Of a stretch of 64,000 nt of DNA, positions 36,779 to 46,272 are shown piece by piece. The stretch covers positions 979,848 to 1,043,847 of the forward strand of contig CAWGDC010000001.1 of assembly GCA_963821325.1 (NCBI GenBank), given 5' to 3'. This DNA is from PALSA-555 sp963821325. GTDB lineage: Bacteria; Actinomycetota; Acidimicrobiia; IMCC26256; PALSA-555. Within the stretch, counting starts at the first letter, position 1. Each line of letters opens with the position of its first letter. Made by a program: the position numbers and the translations under genes. Under the pieces are notes generated by a model that did no database searches, was not told the DNA's origin, and worked only from the letters and a program-made list of their open reading frames with translations.

Positions 36779-37715
36779 TGGACCGGCTGTCGGCACCGCC
36801 GCTGCGCTCCGTGCTGTTCGTCGCCGGCGACCAGCCGGGCGACCTCGAGCGAGCGTGGCGCAGCGGCGCCGATTCGATCGTGATCGACCTCGAGGAGCCC
36901 CGCACGCCGTTCCCGGAGACGGCACGCGAGGTGGCGCGGCGCGGCGTCCGGGCCTTCCTCGACGGGATCGACCCAGCGGTGCGGCGGCCGGTGCGGTTCG
37001 TGCGGGTGCAGCCTCCGGCGTCGGGGCAGACGTTGAAGGACCTGCGGGCCGCGATGGGTCCGACGCTCGACGGCATCCTGGTCCCGAAGGTGCAGGGCCC
37101 CGACTCGATCCACGCGGTCGACGCCCTGCTGGCCTGCATGGAGGTCGACGCCGGCCTGCCCATCGGGACGGTGGCGGTGTACCCGATCCTCGAGACCGCC
37201 GCGGCGATCCGTCAGGCGTACGAGATCGCCGCGGCGTCGCCCCGCGTCGCGTTCATGGGCGGCGCGGTGTCACGCTTCGGGGACATCCACCAGGCGCTCG
37301 GCTACCGGTGGACCGCCGAGGGACGCGAGACGCTGTTCCTGCGGTCGAAGATCCTCGTCGACGCCCGCGCCGCGGGGATCCGGTATCCGATCAGTGGGAT
37401 GTGGGGCGGCGACCGGGACGACGTCGACGGGCTGCGCGCCTGGGCGAGCCAGCTGCGCGACCTCGGCTACTACGGGATGATGCTCGGCGACCCGGGGCAC
37501 ATCCCGATCGTTCACGAGGTGTTCACCCCGACCGCGCGGAGATCGCGTACTGGCAGGACCTCGACCGACTGGCCCGCGAGGCCGAGGAGGGCGGGGGCGA
37601 GCGCGTCACCTACGGCGACGCCCGCCAGGGGGAGGGCCACGTCGTGCACATCGCGCACGTCGGGTCGGCGCGCCGCAACCTGGCGTGGGCTCGAGAGCTG
37701 GGCGTCGCGCCGTAG
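36778..37715 (+). CDS. HpcH/HpaI aldolase / citrate lyase beta-like protein, one frameshift
   Basis: The approximately 313-residue TIM-barrel lyase has LRSVLFVAGDQPGDLERAWRSGADSIVIDLEEP at the start (Arg and Glu/Asp pocket), ILVPKVQGPDSI and VAVYPILETAAAIR in the middle. Such enzymes cleave malyl-CoA, citramalyl-CoA or similar. One base is lost or gained near 37,530; the end reads AEIAYWQDLDRLAREAEEGG in another frame. Start ATG 36778 overlaps the amidohydrolase stop by one base, so the two act in one pathway. Confidence 0.85.
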
Positions 37716-37731
37716 CACCGACGATGGATGA

Positions 37732-37786
37732 CCCGGCGGCCTGCACGGGGGAGGCGTCGAGGAGGAGGTCCGTGGCGGCCGCCGGG
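37732..37786. repeat. Inverted repeat upstream of the ECF transporter
   Basis: CCCGGCGGCC (37,732-37,741) is perfectly complementary to GGCCGCCGGG (37,777-37,786), a ten-base-pair stem with a purine-rich 35-base spacer. It lies between the lyase-like gene and the transporter start at 37,876. It could be a terminator for the upstream operon or part of a regulatory leader; no known vitamin riboswitch motif was seen. Confidence 0.4.
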
Positions 37787-37875
37787 CCACCATGCGAGTG
37801 TCGACCACCGATCCTGAGACGGGCCTGAGGCGGTCCGCGGCCGGCGCGGCGACACCGGCATGGAAGGCTGGACCG

Positions 37876-39915
37876 GTGCAGCCGGCACCGACGCTCGAGG
37901 ACCGTCGCCGGCGCCGCGGCCGGCTCCGCCCCGACGAGCTCGCCGAGTCGGTGATCCTCGCCGACCTCACCCTCGCGCTCTGCCTCGTCGGCCATCTGCT
38001 GCCGCTCGCGTCGGCCCTGTTCGCCGCCGCGGTCGTGCCGATGGCGACGGTCGCGGCGCGGCACCGGCTGCGCGCCGTCGTCGCGGGGACGGTCGCGGCG
38101 TGCGTGGTCGGGTTCCTCATCGCCGGCGCGGGTCTGCTCACCTCGGTCGTGGCGTGCGCGGTGCTCGGCGCCGTCGTCGGCTGGTCGACGCGCCGATCCT
38201 GGGGCCTGGCGCGCACCGTCCTGGTCGGCGTCCTGGTCCTGTGGCCCCTGGCCTCGTCGCTCACCGTCGGCGCGCTGTTCGTGCTCGCCGACCTGCGACG
38301 GCTCCTGCTCGCCCAGATCACGAACTCGTGGCGCGGCACGGCGCGCAACTTCTCCGACGTGGGCCTGCCGGGCGTCGCACGCGCCGTCGACCCGGCGGTG
38401 CGCTGGACGACCCGCAACTGGTGGGCCGGTCTCCCCGCGCTGCTCCTCGTGCTCACGGCCGCGGCGGTCGCGGTCGCGTGGTTCTTCGCCTACCCGACGG
38501 TGCGGCGCGTGCGCGCCGCGCTCGCGGACCCGCGCGACGACGTCGCGTCGCCGTCGGCCGGCGGCCCGCCCGCACCGGTGCCGGTGTCGCTGCACGACGT
38601 CGAGTACCGCTACGGCGACGGGCCCGCCGCGCTGGCCGGTGTGTCCCTCGAGTTCCCGGTCGGGTCGTTCGTCGCGGTCACCGGCGCGAACGGGTCGGGG
38701 AAGTCGACGCTCGCTCGCCTCCTCGTCGGGCGCGCCCCGACCGGCGGGCAGGTCACCCGTCCCGGACCGGCTGGGCTGGGGCAGCACGGGGGCAGCGCCA
38801 TCGTGTTCCAACGGCCCGAGGCGCAGGTGCTCGGGGTGCGGGTGCGCGACGACATCGTGTGGGGCCTCCCGCCCGGCACGGTCGACGTGGACGCGATTCT
38901 CGAGCGGGTCGGGTTGGGTGCGCTCGCCGACCGGGACACGATCACCTTGTCGGGCGGCGAGCTGCAACGCCTCGCGCTCGGCGCGGCGCTGGCCCGGGCA
39001 CCCACGCTGCTCGTCTCCGACGAGGCCACGTCGATGGTCGACCCGGAGGGCCGGCGGCGGATCGTGGGGCTGCTGCGTGGCGCCGCCGACGACGGCGTCA
39101 CGGTGGTCCACGTGACCCACCGGCCGGAGGAGTGCCGCGCCGCGGACCGGGTCGTCGCGCTCGCGCAGGGCCAGGTCGTGGCCTCGCCCGTCGTTCCGGC
39201 GGAGCCGCCGCTCGCGGTGCGGCCACCGCCGGCGACCCACGGCGCGCCGCTGCTGGTGCTGCGCGGGGTCGGGCACGTCTACGCACGGGGGACCCCGTGG
39301 GCCTGCCGCGCGCTCGCCGACGTCGAGCTCGACGTGCACGCCGGCGAGGGCCTGCTCGTCCTCGGGCACAACGGGTCCGGCAAGTCGACGCTCGCGTGGG
39401 TGCTCGCCGGGCTGCTCCGACCCTCAGAGGGTCAGGCGCGCCTGGGCCCCGATCCGCTCCACGAGCGGGTCGGCCACGTCGCGATGGCGTTCCAGCACGC
39501 CCGGCTCCAGTTGCTGCGCCCGACGGTCGGCGCCGACGTGGCGGCCGCGTCGGGTGCGGACCCCGAGACCGTGGCCGCGACGCTCGACACGGTCGGCCTC
39601 GACCCGGCGGCGTTCACGGCTCGGCGCGTCGACGAGCTGAGCGGCGGCGAGACCCGCCGCGTGGCGCTCGCCGGCATGCTCGCCCGCCACCCGCGGGTGC
39701 TCGTCCTCGACGAGCCGTTCGCCGGTCTCGACACCGCCGGGCGGGTCTCGTTGGCGGCGCTGCTCGTCCGGCTGCGCCAGGTCGAGCGGCTCACCGTCGT
39801 GATCGTCTCCCACGATCCCGAGCTCACGCCGGGCGTGGCCGACCAGGTCCTCGCGCTCGAGCATGGGCGTGCCGTCCCGCGCCGATCGATGGCCCCGGTC
39901 GGGAGCGGCCGATGA
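37876..39915 (+). CDS. ECF-type transporter: membrane subunit fused to two ATPase domains
   Basis: The approximately 679-residue protein joins an N-terminal membrane domain of about six helices (residues 20-195, DUF2232-like) to two ABC ATPases. The first has Walker A GANGSGKST, signature LSGGELQRLAL and Walker B LLVSDEATS; the second GHNGSGKST, LSGGETRRVAL and VLVLDEPFAGLD. ECF importers normally use separate S, A and A' proteins. The downstream EcfT gene starts at ATGA overlapping the stop, giving a complete energising module. GTG 37876 has AAGGCT six bases upstream. The substrate, probably a metal or vitamin, is unknown. Confidence 0.88.
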   Translation: MQPAPTLEDRRRRRGRLRPDELAESVILADLTLALCLVGHLLPLASALFAAAVVPMATVAARHRLRAVVAGTVAACVVGFLIAGAGLLTSVVACAVLGAVVGWSTRRSWGLARTVLVGVLVLWPLASSLTVGALFVLADLRRLLLAQITNSWRGTARNFSDVGLPGVARAVDPAVRWTTRNWWAGLPALLLVLTAAAVAVAWFFAYPTVRRVRAALADPRDDVASPSAGGPPAPVPVSLHDVEYRYGDGPAALAGVSLEFPVGSFVAVTGANGSGKSTLARLLVGRAPTGGQVTRPGPAGLGQHGGSAIVFQRPEAQVLGVRVRDDIVWGLPPGTVDVDAILERVGLGALADRDTITLSGGELQRLALGAALARAPTLLVSDEATSMVDPEGRRRIVGLLRGAADDGVTVVHVTHRPEECRAADRVVALAQGQVVASPVVPAEPPLAVRPPPATHGAPLLVLRGVGHVYARGTPWACRALADVELDVHAGEGLLVLGHNGSGKSTLAWVLAGLLRPSEGQARLGPDPLHERVGHVAMAFQHARLQLLRPTVGADVAAASGADPETVAATLDTVGLDPAAFTARRVDELSGGETRRVALAGMLARHPRVLVLDEPFAGLDTAGRVSLAALLVRLRQVERLTVVIVSHDPELTPGVADQVLALEHGRAVPRRSMAPVGSGR

Positions 39916-40741
39916 GCCGCGCCGCGACGTCGACCGACCCGGTCCGCGCCGGAAGCACGAGTTCGTGCTCCTGCGACTGCTGCCGCACGATTCGCCGGTC
40001 CATCGCCTGTGGGCCGGCACGAAGCTGCTCGTCGTCGCGGCGCTCGCGCTGATGCTGTCGATCCGGCCGACCTGGCCGGCGCTCGGCGTTGCCGCCGCGG
40101 TCGTGGCCGCCGGTGTTGTCGCGGCGAGGGTGCCGGCCGGCGCCGTGCCGCGCCTGCCGCGCTGGATCTTCGTGCTGGCTCTCGCCGACGCGCTGCTGAC
40201 CCTGCGGTCGGCGACGCCGCCGCTGGTCCATGTCGGGTCGGTGGACCTCAGCGTGGGGGGCCTCGGTGATTGGGCGCTCCTGGTGGGGCTCGCGGTCGTG
40301 ATCCTGGCGGCCGCGCTGCTCGTCGGCTGGACGACGTCCTTGGGCGACGTCGCGCCGGCGCTGGCCCGGCTCACCGCGCCGCTGCGCGTCCTGCGACTGC
40401 CGGTCGACGAGTGGGTCCTCGCCGTCGGGCTCGCCATCCGCTCGTTGCCGCTGCTCATCGACGAGATCCGCACGCTGCTGGCGGTCAGCCGGCTGCGGCG
40501 CCCCGTCACCCAGGACCGGTTGACGCCGCGCCAGCGGCTCCGACGCGCCGTCCGCGAGGTCGAGGGGCTGCTGAGCACGGCCGTCGTGCAGGCGCTGCGC
40601 CGGGCACGCGACCTGGCGGACGCGATCGAGGCCCGGGGCGGGCTCGGCTCCCCGACGACACCGATTGCCACGCCTGGTGCCACCGACGCGCTCGTGCTCG
40701 TGGCGGTCACCGCCGCGATCGTCGCGGTCCTCGCCCTCTAG
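39912..40741 (+). CDS. ECF transporter transmembrane component (EcfT/CbiQ-like), one frameshift
   Basis: The approximately 275-residue protein has EcfT landmarks: LLPHDSPVHRLWAGTKLLVVAALALML at the start, then several helices and VDEWVLAVGLAIRSLPLLIDEIRTLLAVSRLR, with the Arg-rich ATPase-coupling helices near the C-terminus (LSTAVVQALRRARDLADAIEARGG). One base shift near 39,955 separates the first 14 codons from the rest. It overlaps the fused ATPase gene by four bases (ATGA), so both are co-translated. Confidence 0.85.
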
Positions 40742-40847
40742 GTGACCGGACCCACGCCGGCGTGCGCGGGACCCACACGAGCTCGGCGGGGCGCCCGGCG
40801 CGAGGGGACCGGCGGCGGCGTGGGCGCTGGCGTCCTACGCTCCCGCG

Positions 40848-41913
40848 GTGCTGCCCGACTCGATGGCGGCGGCGGTCTACGTCGGCGACGGGGAACTCGA
40901 GGTCCAGTCCCTGCCGGTGCCGGAGGTCGGCCCGCAACAGGCGCTGGTGGAGGTGTCGCACTGCGGGATCTGCGGCAGCGACCTGCACCTGGTGCTGGAG
41001 CGGTTCGCCCGCCCGGGTCGGTTCTCGGCCACGAGTGGGCGGGCACCGTCGCCGCGGTCGGCGAGGACGTCGAAGGCTGGGAGGTCGGGACCCCGGTCGT
41101 GGCGGACGACCAGCGCGGCTGTGGTCGGTGCCGGGCGTGCCGGCGGGGCCGCCCGTCGGTGTGCCTGCAGCGCGGCGAACGAGACCTGCTCGGCTTCCGC
41201 GGCGCGTACTGCCAGTACGTCACGACCGCCGCGCCCCGGCTGCTGCGGGTCCCGGACGGCCTCTCGCTGCGCACGGCCGCGCTGACCGAGCCGACGGCGA
41301 TCGCGCTCGCACGCGGTGCACCTCGCCGGCGTGACGCCCGACGACCGGGTGCTCGTCACGGGCGCGGGTCCGGTCGGGCTGCTCGTCCTCGCCGTGCTGC
41401 GCAGCGTCGGCGTCACCGACATCACCGTCTCCGAGCCGGCGGCGGCGCGCCAGCAGCGGGCCCGCGCCGTCGGCGCCGCGACGGTGATCACGCCCGACGA
41501 CCTCGGCCCGGTGCCGATGGGGCGCACCGCGGAGCATCCGTACACGGTGGCGTTCGAGTGCTCCGGCCGGGCCGCGGCGGCCGAGGCCGCGCTCGACCAG
41601 CTCGACTTCGCCGGGACGCTCGTGTTCGTCGGCACGGGCAGCGCGTGGCCCGCGCGTGAACCAGAACCGCATGATCGTGCTCGAGCTGACCGCCATCGGC
41701 GCGTACAACTACGACGCGGAGGGGTTCGCGCCCGCGCTCGAGCTGCTCGCCTCGGGTCGGCTGCCCGTCGACCTGCTCGTCGAGCCGACCGACGTCGGCC
41801 TCGACGCGCTGCTGCCGACCATGCAGCGCCTGGCCCGGGGTGAGCTGGCGTCCAAGGTGCTCGTCCGACCGGAGGTGTCCTCATCGAGCGCGACCCGTCG
41901 CGGCCCGTCCTGA
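40848..41913 (+). CDS. Zinc-dependent alcohol dehydrogenase (left-arm copy), about three frameshifts
   Basis: This medium-chain dehydrogenase has catalytic zinc ligands in CGICGSD and GHEWAGTVAAVGEDV, structural zinc ligands in CGRCRACRRGRPSVC and the cofactor loop VTGAGPVGLL. Substrate is unknown. Frame changes occur near 41,028, 41,315 and 41,650; joined length is about 354 residues, as expected. GTG 40848 has TACGCT six bases upstream, a leaderless pattern. The left inverted-repeat arm begins inside this gene, at or before 41,385. It overlaps the VOC protein gene that follows. Confidence 0.82.
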
Positions 41914-42344
41914 ACCACGTCGCGATCAGCGTCGACCCGGCGATCCTCGACGAGGCGGGCCGGGCCGAGATCCTCGACTTCTACGGCGACGTGTTCGGCT
42001 GGCGGGAAGGCGACAACAGCGGGGAGCGGGGCAACCCGCTCATCCTCTACACCGGCGTGTTCGCCCAGTTCGTGTACCTGCTGCCGGCCGACCCGTTCGT
42101 GGTCGCGCCGGCGTCGGACCACTTCGGCCTCCAGGTCGAGACCCGCGCCGAGCTCGAGGCGATCGTCGACCGGGCGAAGGCCCGCGCCGCCGAGGACGAC
42201 CGGGTGCGCATCGTCGACGTCGCGTCGCGCGAGACCCCCGGGCCGACGCAGGACTACACGCTGACGAGCGCCTACATCGGCTTCCTGCTGCCGCTCATGG
42301 TCGAGCTGCAGCACCTCGAGGTCCGCGAGCGTCAGCCGTCCTGA
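41883..42344 (+). CDS. VOC/glyoxalase-fold protein (left-arm copy)
   Basis: The approximately 153-residue protein has the vicinal oxygen chelate layout: LNHVAISVDPAILDEAGRAEILDFYGDVFGWRE, a middle strand FVYLLPADPF, then DHFGLQVETRAELEAIVDRAKARA. Metal ligands could be His in NHVAI and His in DHFGL, but only one domain is present, so the protein should dimerise. The right-arm copy starts with ATG; here the same codon reads ATC at 41,883, and no other in-frame start is near. It may be a base error or a rare start. Confidence 0.7.
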   Translation: MERDPSRPVLNHVAISVDPAILDEAGRAEILDFYGDVFGWREGDNSGERGNPLILYTGVFAQFVYLLPADPFVVAPASDHFGLQVETRAELEAIVDRAKARAAEDDRVRIVDVASRETPGPTQDYTLTSAYIGFLLPLMVELQHLEVRERQPS

Positions 42345-42359
42345 GCCCGGACGCGGCGA

Positions 42360-42389
42360 GGCTCGCGGCCGCCGATGCGGCCGCGAGCC
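42360..42389. terminator. Perfect 13-bp hairpin between convergent genes (left arm)
   Basis: GGCTCGCGGCCGC-CGAT-GCGGCCGCGAGCC forms a perfect 13-base-pair stem with a four-base loop. It lies between the convergent VOC and small-protein genes and is well placed as a bidirectional terminator. The right arm carries the same stem at 63,005-63,034. Confidence 0.65.
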
Positions 42390-42410
42390 CCCGTCCTCAC
42401 CGACTGATGC

Positions 42411-42767
42411 TCAGTACTTGCCGTAGAGGGTGCCGTAGCGGTTCATGACCGCCCGGCTCTCGCGCATGCGCGCCACCCAGCCGTCACTGACCGTCTTCCA
42501 CTTGCCCTTCGGGATGCCGGCGCTCTCAGCGACCCCGTCCACCTCGGCCTCACCGGCACCAGACTTCGTGATCGCGGCGACCGCCTTCGCGTAGCCGTCG
42601 AGGTCGACACCCTCGATCGGCGCGAACGCCGGGTCGTTGGGGTCGAAGCTGCCCTCGGTCAGGCCGGCCTGCAGCCCGGCGACATCGTTCATCGCGGCCG
42701 CCTGCGCGCCCGCGGCCATGCCGCCGGCGTTCTGCATTGCGTCTCGTGCGCCCTTGAACAGTCCCAC
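42411..42767 (-). CDS. Conserved hypothetical 118-residue protein (left-arm copy)
   Basis: The protein is soluble and unrecognised. It starts GLFKGARDAMQNAGGMAAGAQAA, has an acidic middle (GSFDPNDPAFAPIEGVDLDGYAKAVAAI) and a C-terminal GIPKGKWKTVSDGWVARMRESRAVMNRYGTLYGKY, which is aromatic and basic. GTG 42767 follows AAAGGAG with good spacing. It is followed by the sulfotransferase on the same strand. The right-arm copy has a frameshift near its end. Confidence 0.6.
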   Translation of the reverse strand: MGLFKGARDAMQNAGGMAAGAQAAAMNDVAGLQAGLTEGSFDPNDPAFAPIEGVDLDGYAKAVAAITKSGAGEAEVDGVAESAGIPKGKWKTVSDGWVARMRESRAVMNRYGTLYGKY

Positions 42768-42927
42768 GCGTGTGCTCCTTTGCGGGTCGACCGCGCCGCC
42801 CGCGGCCCCGTCGTTGTTGGTGGCTTCCGAGCCCGACCCGCCCCCGGCCTGTGGACTCGCCCTGAGCGTCGCAGGTGCCGCCCGGGGCGGCTTGAGTAGC
42901 CGGTACTCAAATCCCCGGACCGGACCG

Positions 42928-44091
42928 TCAGGCGAGCGGCTCGTCGGGGACGTCGAAGAACGTCTGGTAGCGGCGGGCTCGCTCCCGGATCCGGTCGGCC
43001 GACTGGCCGGTGTCGGCGAGGGTGTAGCGGTGCACGCCGTGGCGGTGCTGGCCGTGGTCGGCGAGGAAGGCCCGCATCCGGGCCTCGGCGTCGGGGGACA
43101 GCTCGAGGTCCCAGTGGGCGTAGACGTCCCGGATGGTGGCGATCGGGTCGGCGATGAACGTCTGGTACTGGAGGTCGATGACCCGGTCGGCGGGGATGGT
43201 GCCGTCCTCCCGGGCGGTGACGGCGAGGTCGAGGGCGTCGAGGATCGGGTCGGTCCAGTCGCCGGCGACCTGGGCGATCGTCACGTCGTCGCTGGCGGTC
43301 TGGCGGACGGTGGCGAACAGCGACGACAGCGACGCGACGACCCGCAGCGGGTCGCGGTGGGTCTGGATGAACCGGGCGTCGGGGTACTCGGCGACGAGGG
43401 CGGGCAGCGACCACAGGTGGGCGCCCGACTTCAGGATCCAGCGGTCCCCGGGGTGGTGCCACTGCAGCAGCTGCAGGAACCGGCGGTGCCACCGGTAGGC
43501 GGGGGCGAGGTCGGCGTCGTGGGTGAGCCAGTCGAAGTAGGAGGGGAGCCGGAACTGGCTGAGGAAGATGAGGCTGGCGAACTCGCCGCCGGTGATGCGG
43601 ATGCACTCCTGGGCGAGGCGAGCGCCGGTCGGGTGCATGGCCTGGAACTCGGGGTGGAGCTCGTCCATCACGGCGAGCTGGGCCTGCACCTCGTCGATGC
43701 GCGGGTCGACGTCGTAGGTCGCGGTCTCGGGCGGCGGGCAGGGCCGGTCCACCTCCCAGGTCAGCGGCACCCGGTTGGCGGGGTCCTGGCCGAGCAGGTC
43801 GTGGAGGATCGTGGTCCCGGTGCGCCCCATCCCGATCATCACGACCGGCGGGGTCACGTCGGCCGCGCCCATGTCGGGGTGGCGCCGATGCCAGTCGGTG
43901 ACCTCAAGGCGGGTGCGGAGATAGCCGAGGAGGACCTCAGGTGCCATCGCCTCCCCCACCGCGTTCAGGTTCGCCTCCGCGGCCAGCCCGTCCACGATCC
44001 GGTCCAGCCCGATCCGGAACGACGGGGCGCCGAAGTCGTCGAGGCCGGTCTGCGCTACGGCCTGCTCGACGAGCCGTTCCGCCGTGTCCAT
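42928..44091 (-). CDS. Sulfotransferase family protein (left-arm copy, intact)
   Basis: The 387-residue protein carries the PAPS 5'-phosphosulfate loop VVMIGMGRTGTTILHDLLGQ and the 3'-phosphate-binding segment RFIQTHRDPLRVVASL. A C-terminal GD/HRYTLADTG and RARRYQTFFDVPDEPLA follow. The layout matches Sulfotransfer_3-type proteins. Acceptors are unknown. ATG 44091 is intact here; in the right copy one base is missing near 61,985. The region is almost identical between arms. Confidence 0.88.
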   Translation of the reverse strand: MDTAERLVEQAVAQTGLDDFGAPSFRIGLDRIVDGLAAEANLNAVGEAMAPEVLLGYLRTRLEVTDWHRRHPDMGAADVTPPVVMIGMGRTGTTILHDLLGQDPANRVPLTWEVDRPCPPPETATYDVDPRIDEVQAQLAVMDELHPEFQAMHPTGARLAQECIRITGGEFASLIFLSQFRLPSYFDWLTHDADLAPAYRWHRRFLQLLQWHHPGDRWILKSGAHLWSLPALVAEYPDARFIQTHRDPLRVVASLSSLFATVRQTASDDVTIAQVAGDWTDPILDALDLAVTAREDGTIPADRVIDLQYQTFIADPIATIRDVYAHWDLELSPDAEARMRAFLADHGQHRHGVHRYTLADTGQSADRIRERARRYQTFFDVPDEPLA

Positions 44092-44214
44092 CGCCCCTCC
44101 CGGGTCGCGTCGGGACCCTATCGGCGGGGCCCGCGGTCCCGGAGCCGTTGGCAGCGCACGGTCAGCGGGGAAGCTTGGACTCGACCACGCCGCACCCGTT
44201 ACCCTTCACGACTC

Positions 44215-45253
44215 GTGCCTCGCCACTTTCGTCCCTTTGGCCTCATCGCGCTCGTTGCCACCACAACGTTCGTCGTGGCCGCGGGGCCGGTCGCCGTGGA
44301 CCCGATCAGCGACGCGTAGGCGCAGGCCCAGACGCTACAAACCCAGATCGCGGCGAACAACGTCCAGCTCGACGCCCTCGGCCAGCAGTACGACGCCGCC
44401 GAGCTGCGCCTCCAGGAGGCGCAGCAGGCCACTGCCACCGACTTGGCGCGCCTCGCCGCCGACCAGGCCCAGCTGAACCTCCTGCGGGCGAAGGTCCGGG
44501 CCCGGGCGGTCACCGACTACCAGAGCGGGTCGACGGCGAGTCGCTGAACGCCCTCGACTTCAGCGACGCGCAGCAGCTCCTCGTCGGCCAGAAGTACGCC
44601 GTGGCGCAGGCGTCGGCCGACAACGCGCTCATCGGGCAGCTGAACGCTGCGAAGCAGGCCACCCAGGCCGAGGAGGCCTCGGGCCAGAAGGCCGAGGCCG
44701 CGGCAAACAGCGACGTGCAGGCGCTGGCGAGCACGCTGGCAAGCCTCGCCGCGGCAACGCGCAGCAGCAGGCGACCCTGAGCCAGGTCCAGGGCCAGCTC
44801 GCGCCGGCCGTTGTGCAGGCCGCGGAGGCCGCCCGCGAACGCCCGGCTGAACGCCTCGGGCGACGACGGCGACCCGGGCGTGTACCCGAACCTGCCGCCG
44901 GTCAGCCCGCTCGCCGCCCAGGCTCCATCGTGCACGCCCGCGCCCAGCTCGGCAAGCCCTACGTGTACGCCGCGGCCGGACCCGACTCGTTCGACTGCTC
45001 GGGGCTTGTCATGGCCGCGTTCGCGTCCGCGGGCTACCAGCTGCCCCACTACTCGGGCGCGCAGTACGCCATCCTCCCCCACATCCCGATCTCCTCCGCC
45101 CAACCGGGTGACCTCCTGTTCTGGGGCGACGCCGCCAGCGAGCACGTCGCCATCTACGTCGGCGACGGGCGGATCCTCGAGGCGGGCGGGACCGGGAACG
45201 ACGTGCACATCGGCCCGATCTGGGGGCAGCCGATGGGCCCGGCCCGCGTCCCG
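44215..45253 (+). CDS. NlpC/P60 peptidoglycan hydrolase with coiled coil (left-arm copy, nonsense codon and frameshifts)
   Basis: The product has a signal peptide (VPRHFRPFGLIALVATTTFVV), a long Ala/Gln-rich coiled coil with ALDFSDAQQLLVGQKYAVAQASA in its middle, and a C-terminal NlpC/P60 domain with Cys in FDCSGLVMAAF and His in SEHVAIYVGDG. It should cleave cell-wall peptides outside the cell. A TAG stands at 44,317-44,319 where the right arm has CAG, and frames change near 44,528, 44,760 and 44,930. The native end should be ARVP-stop; here bases at that point differ and the frame stays open to 45,331. Confidence 0.78.
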
Positions 45254-45266
45254 TACCGCCCACGGC

Positions 45267-46171
45267 TCAGGCGCCGACCGGGCGGTCTCCCGCAACGGTC
45301 GTGCGATGCATCGCCCGGCGGTGACCCGTGAAGTCGGCCATCGCCATGTGCTGCACGGCACGGTTGTCCCAGAAGGCGACGTCGCCGACCGACCAGCGCC
45401 ACCGGCAGCCGAACTCGGGCCGCACCGTGCTCGAAGACGAAGTCGAGGAGCGGCTTCGCCTCGTGGGCGCGGACCCCTCCAGCCCCACGGTGTACTCCGC
45501 GTTCGCGAACAGGGCCGGGCGGCCCGTCTCGGGGTGGGGCGCACGACCGGGTGGCGCTGCACCCGGTGGGCCTCGTCGCTCGTGTGCACGACCATCCCGG
45601 TGAACAAATCGTGGATCGGCTGCATCTTCGGTGAGTAGGCGTTCACCGCGCTGTGCCGCCCGACGAGCCGGCCAGCAGGGCGCGCATGCCGGACGACAGC
45701 GTCGAGTAGGCGAGCGTCTGACTGGCCCAGAGCGTGTCCCCGCCGACGGGCGGCACCTCGAGCGTGTGGAGGATCGACGCGAACGGCGGCTCGGCGAGGA
45801 ACGAGAAGTCGGAGTGCCAGAGGCTGCCGAACGTGAACGGCTGCGTCTCGCTCGCCTCGCGGACGACGGCGATGACCTCGGGATGGTCGGGCGTGGGCTC
45901 GATGAACGGGACGGGGCTGAACGGGCCGAACCGTCGACTGAATGCGACCTGGCGCTCCGGCGTCAGGGCCTGACCCTGGAAGAACACGACCTGGTGGTCG
46001 AGCACGGCGCGGCGGATCTCGGCGATCACCGCGTCGTCGAGGTCGGCGGCGAGGTCGACGCCCTGGACGCGCGCGCCGCAGGCGGTGGTGACCGGCCGCA
46101 CCCGGAGGTGCCGATACGGCTGGCCCCGGCGCGGCGGGCACGGGCACGAGCGGCTCGGCGATGACGGCCAC
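45267..46171 (-). CDS. TauD/TfdA family dioxygenase (left-arm copy, frameshifted)
   Basis: This Fe(II)/2-oxoglutarate dioxygenase has LWHSDFSF (HxD), the central PPVGGDTLWASQT and the distal His in DNRAVQHMAMADF, followed by RAMHRTTVAGD with the 2-oxoglutarate Arg. Frame changes near 45,665, 45,540 and 45,440 interrupt the second half. The GTG at 46171 has TATGCT five bases upstream. The right-arm copy (59,216-60,127) is intact. It is divergent from the amidohydrolase gene. Confidence 0.85.
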
Positions 46172-46235
46172 ACCAGAGCATAGGGACTCGCGGCCGGCGT
46201 GACCGGGGCCCGTCGCGCCCGGGGCCGCGCGTGCG

Positions 46236-46246
46236 GTGTGGCACAC
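46236..46246. promoter_or_regulatory. Inverted repeat between divergent dioxygenase and amidohydrolase genes (left arm)
   Basis: GTGTG-G-CACAC lies 27 bases before the amidohydrolase GTG and 65 bases from the dioxygenase start. The same element is kept in the right arm (59,131-59,141) although flanking bases differ between arms, so it is probably under constraint. CACACT within it could also be the amidohydrolase -10. Confidence 0.45.
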
Positions 46247-46272
46247 TGGCTCGCAGGCGAGAGGGGGTCGCC

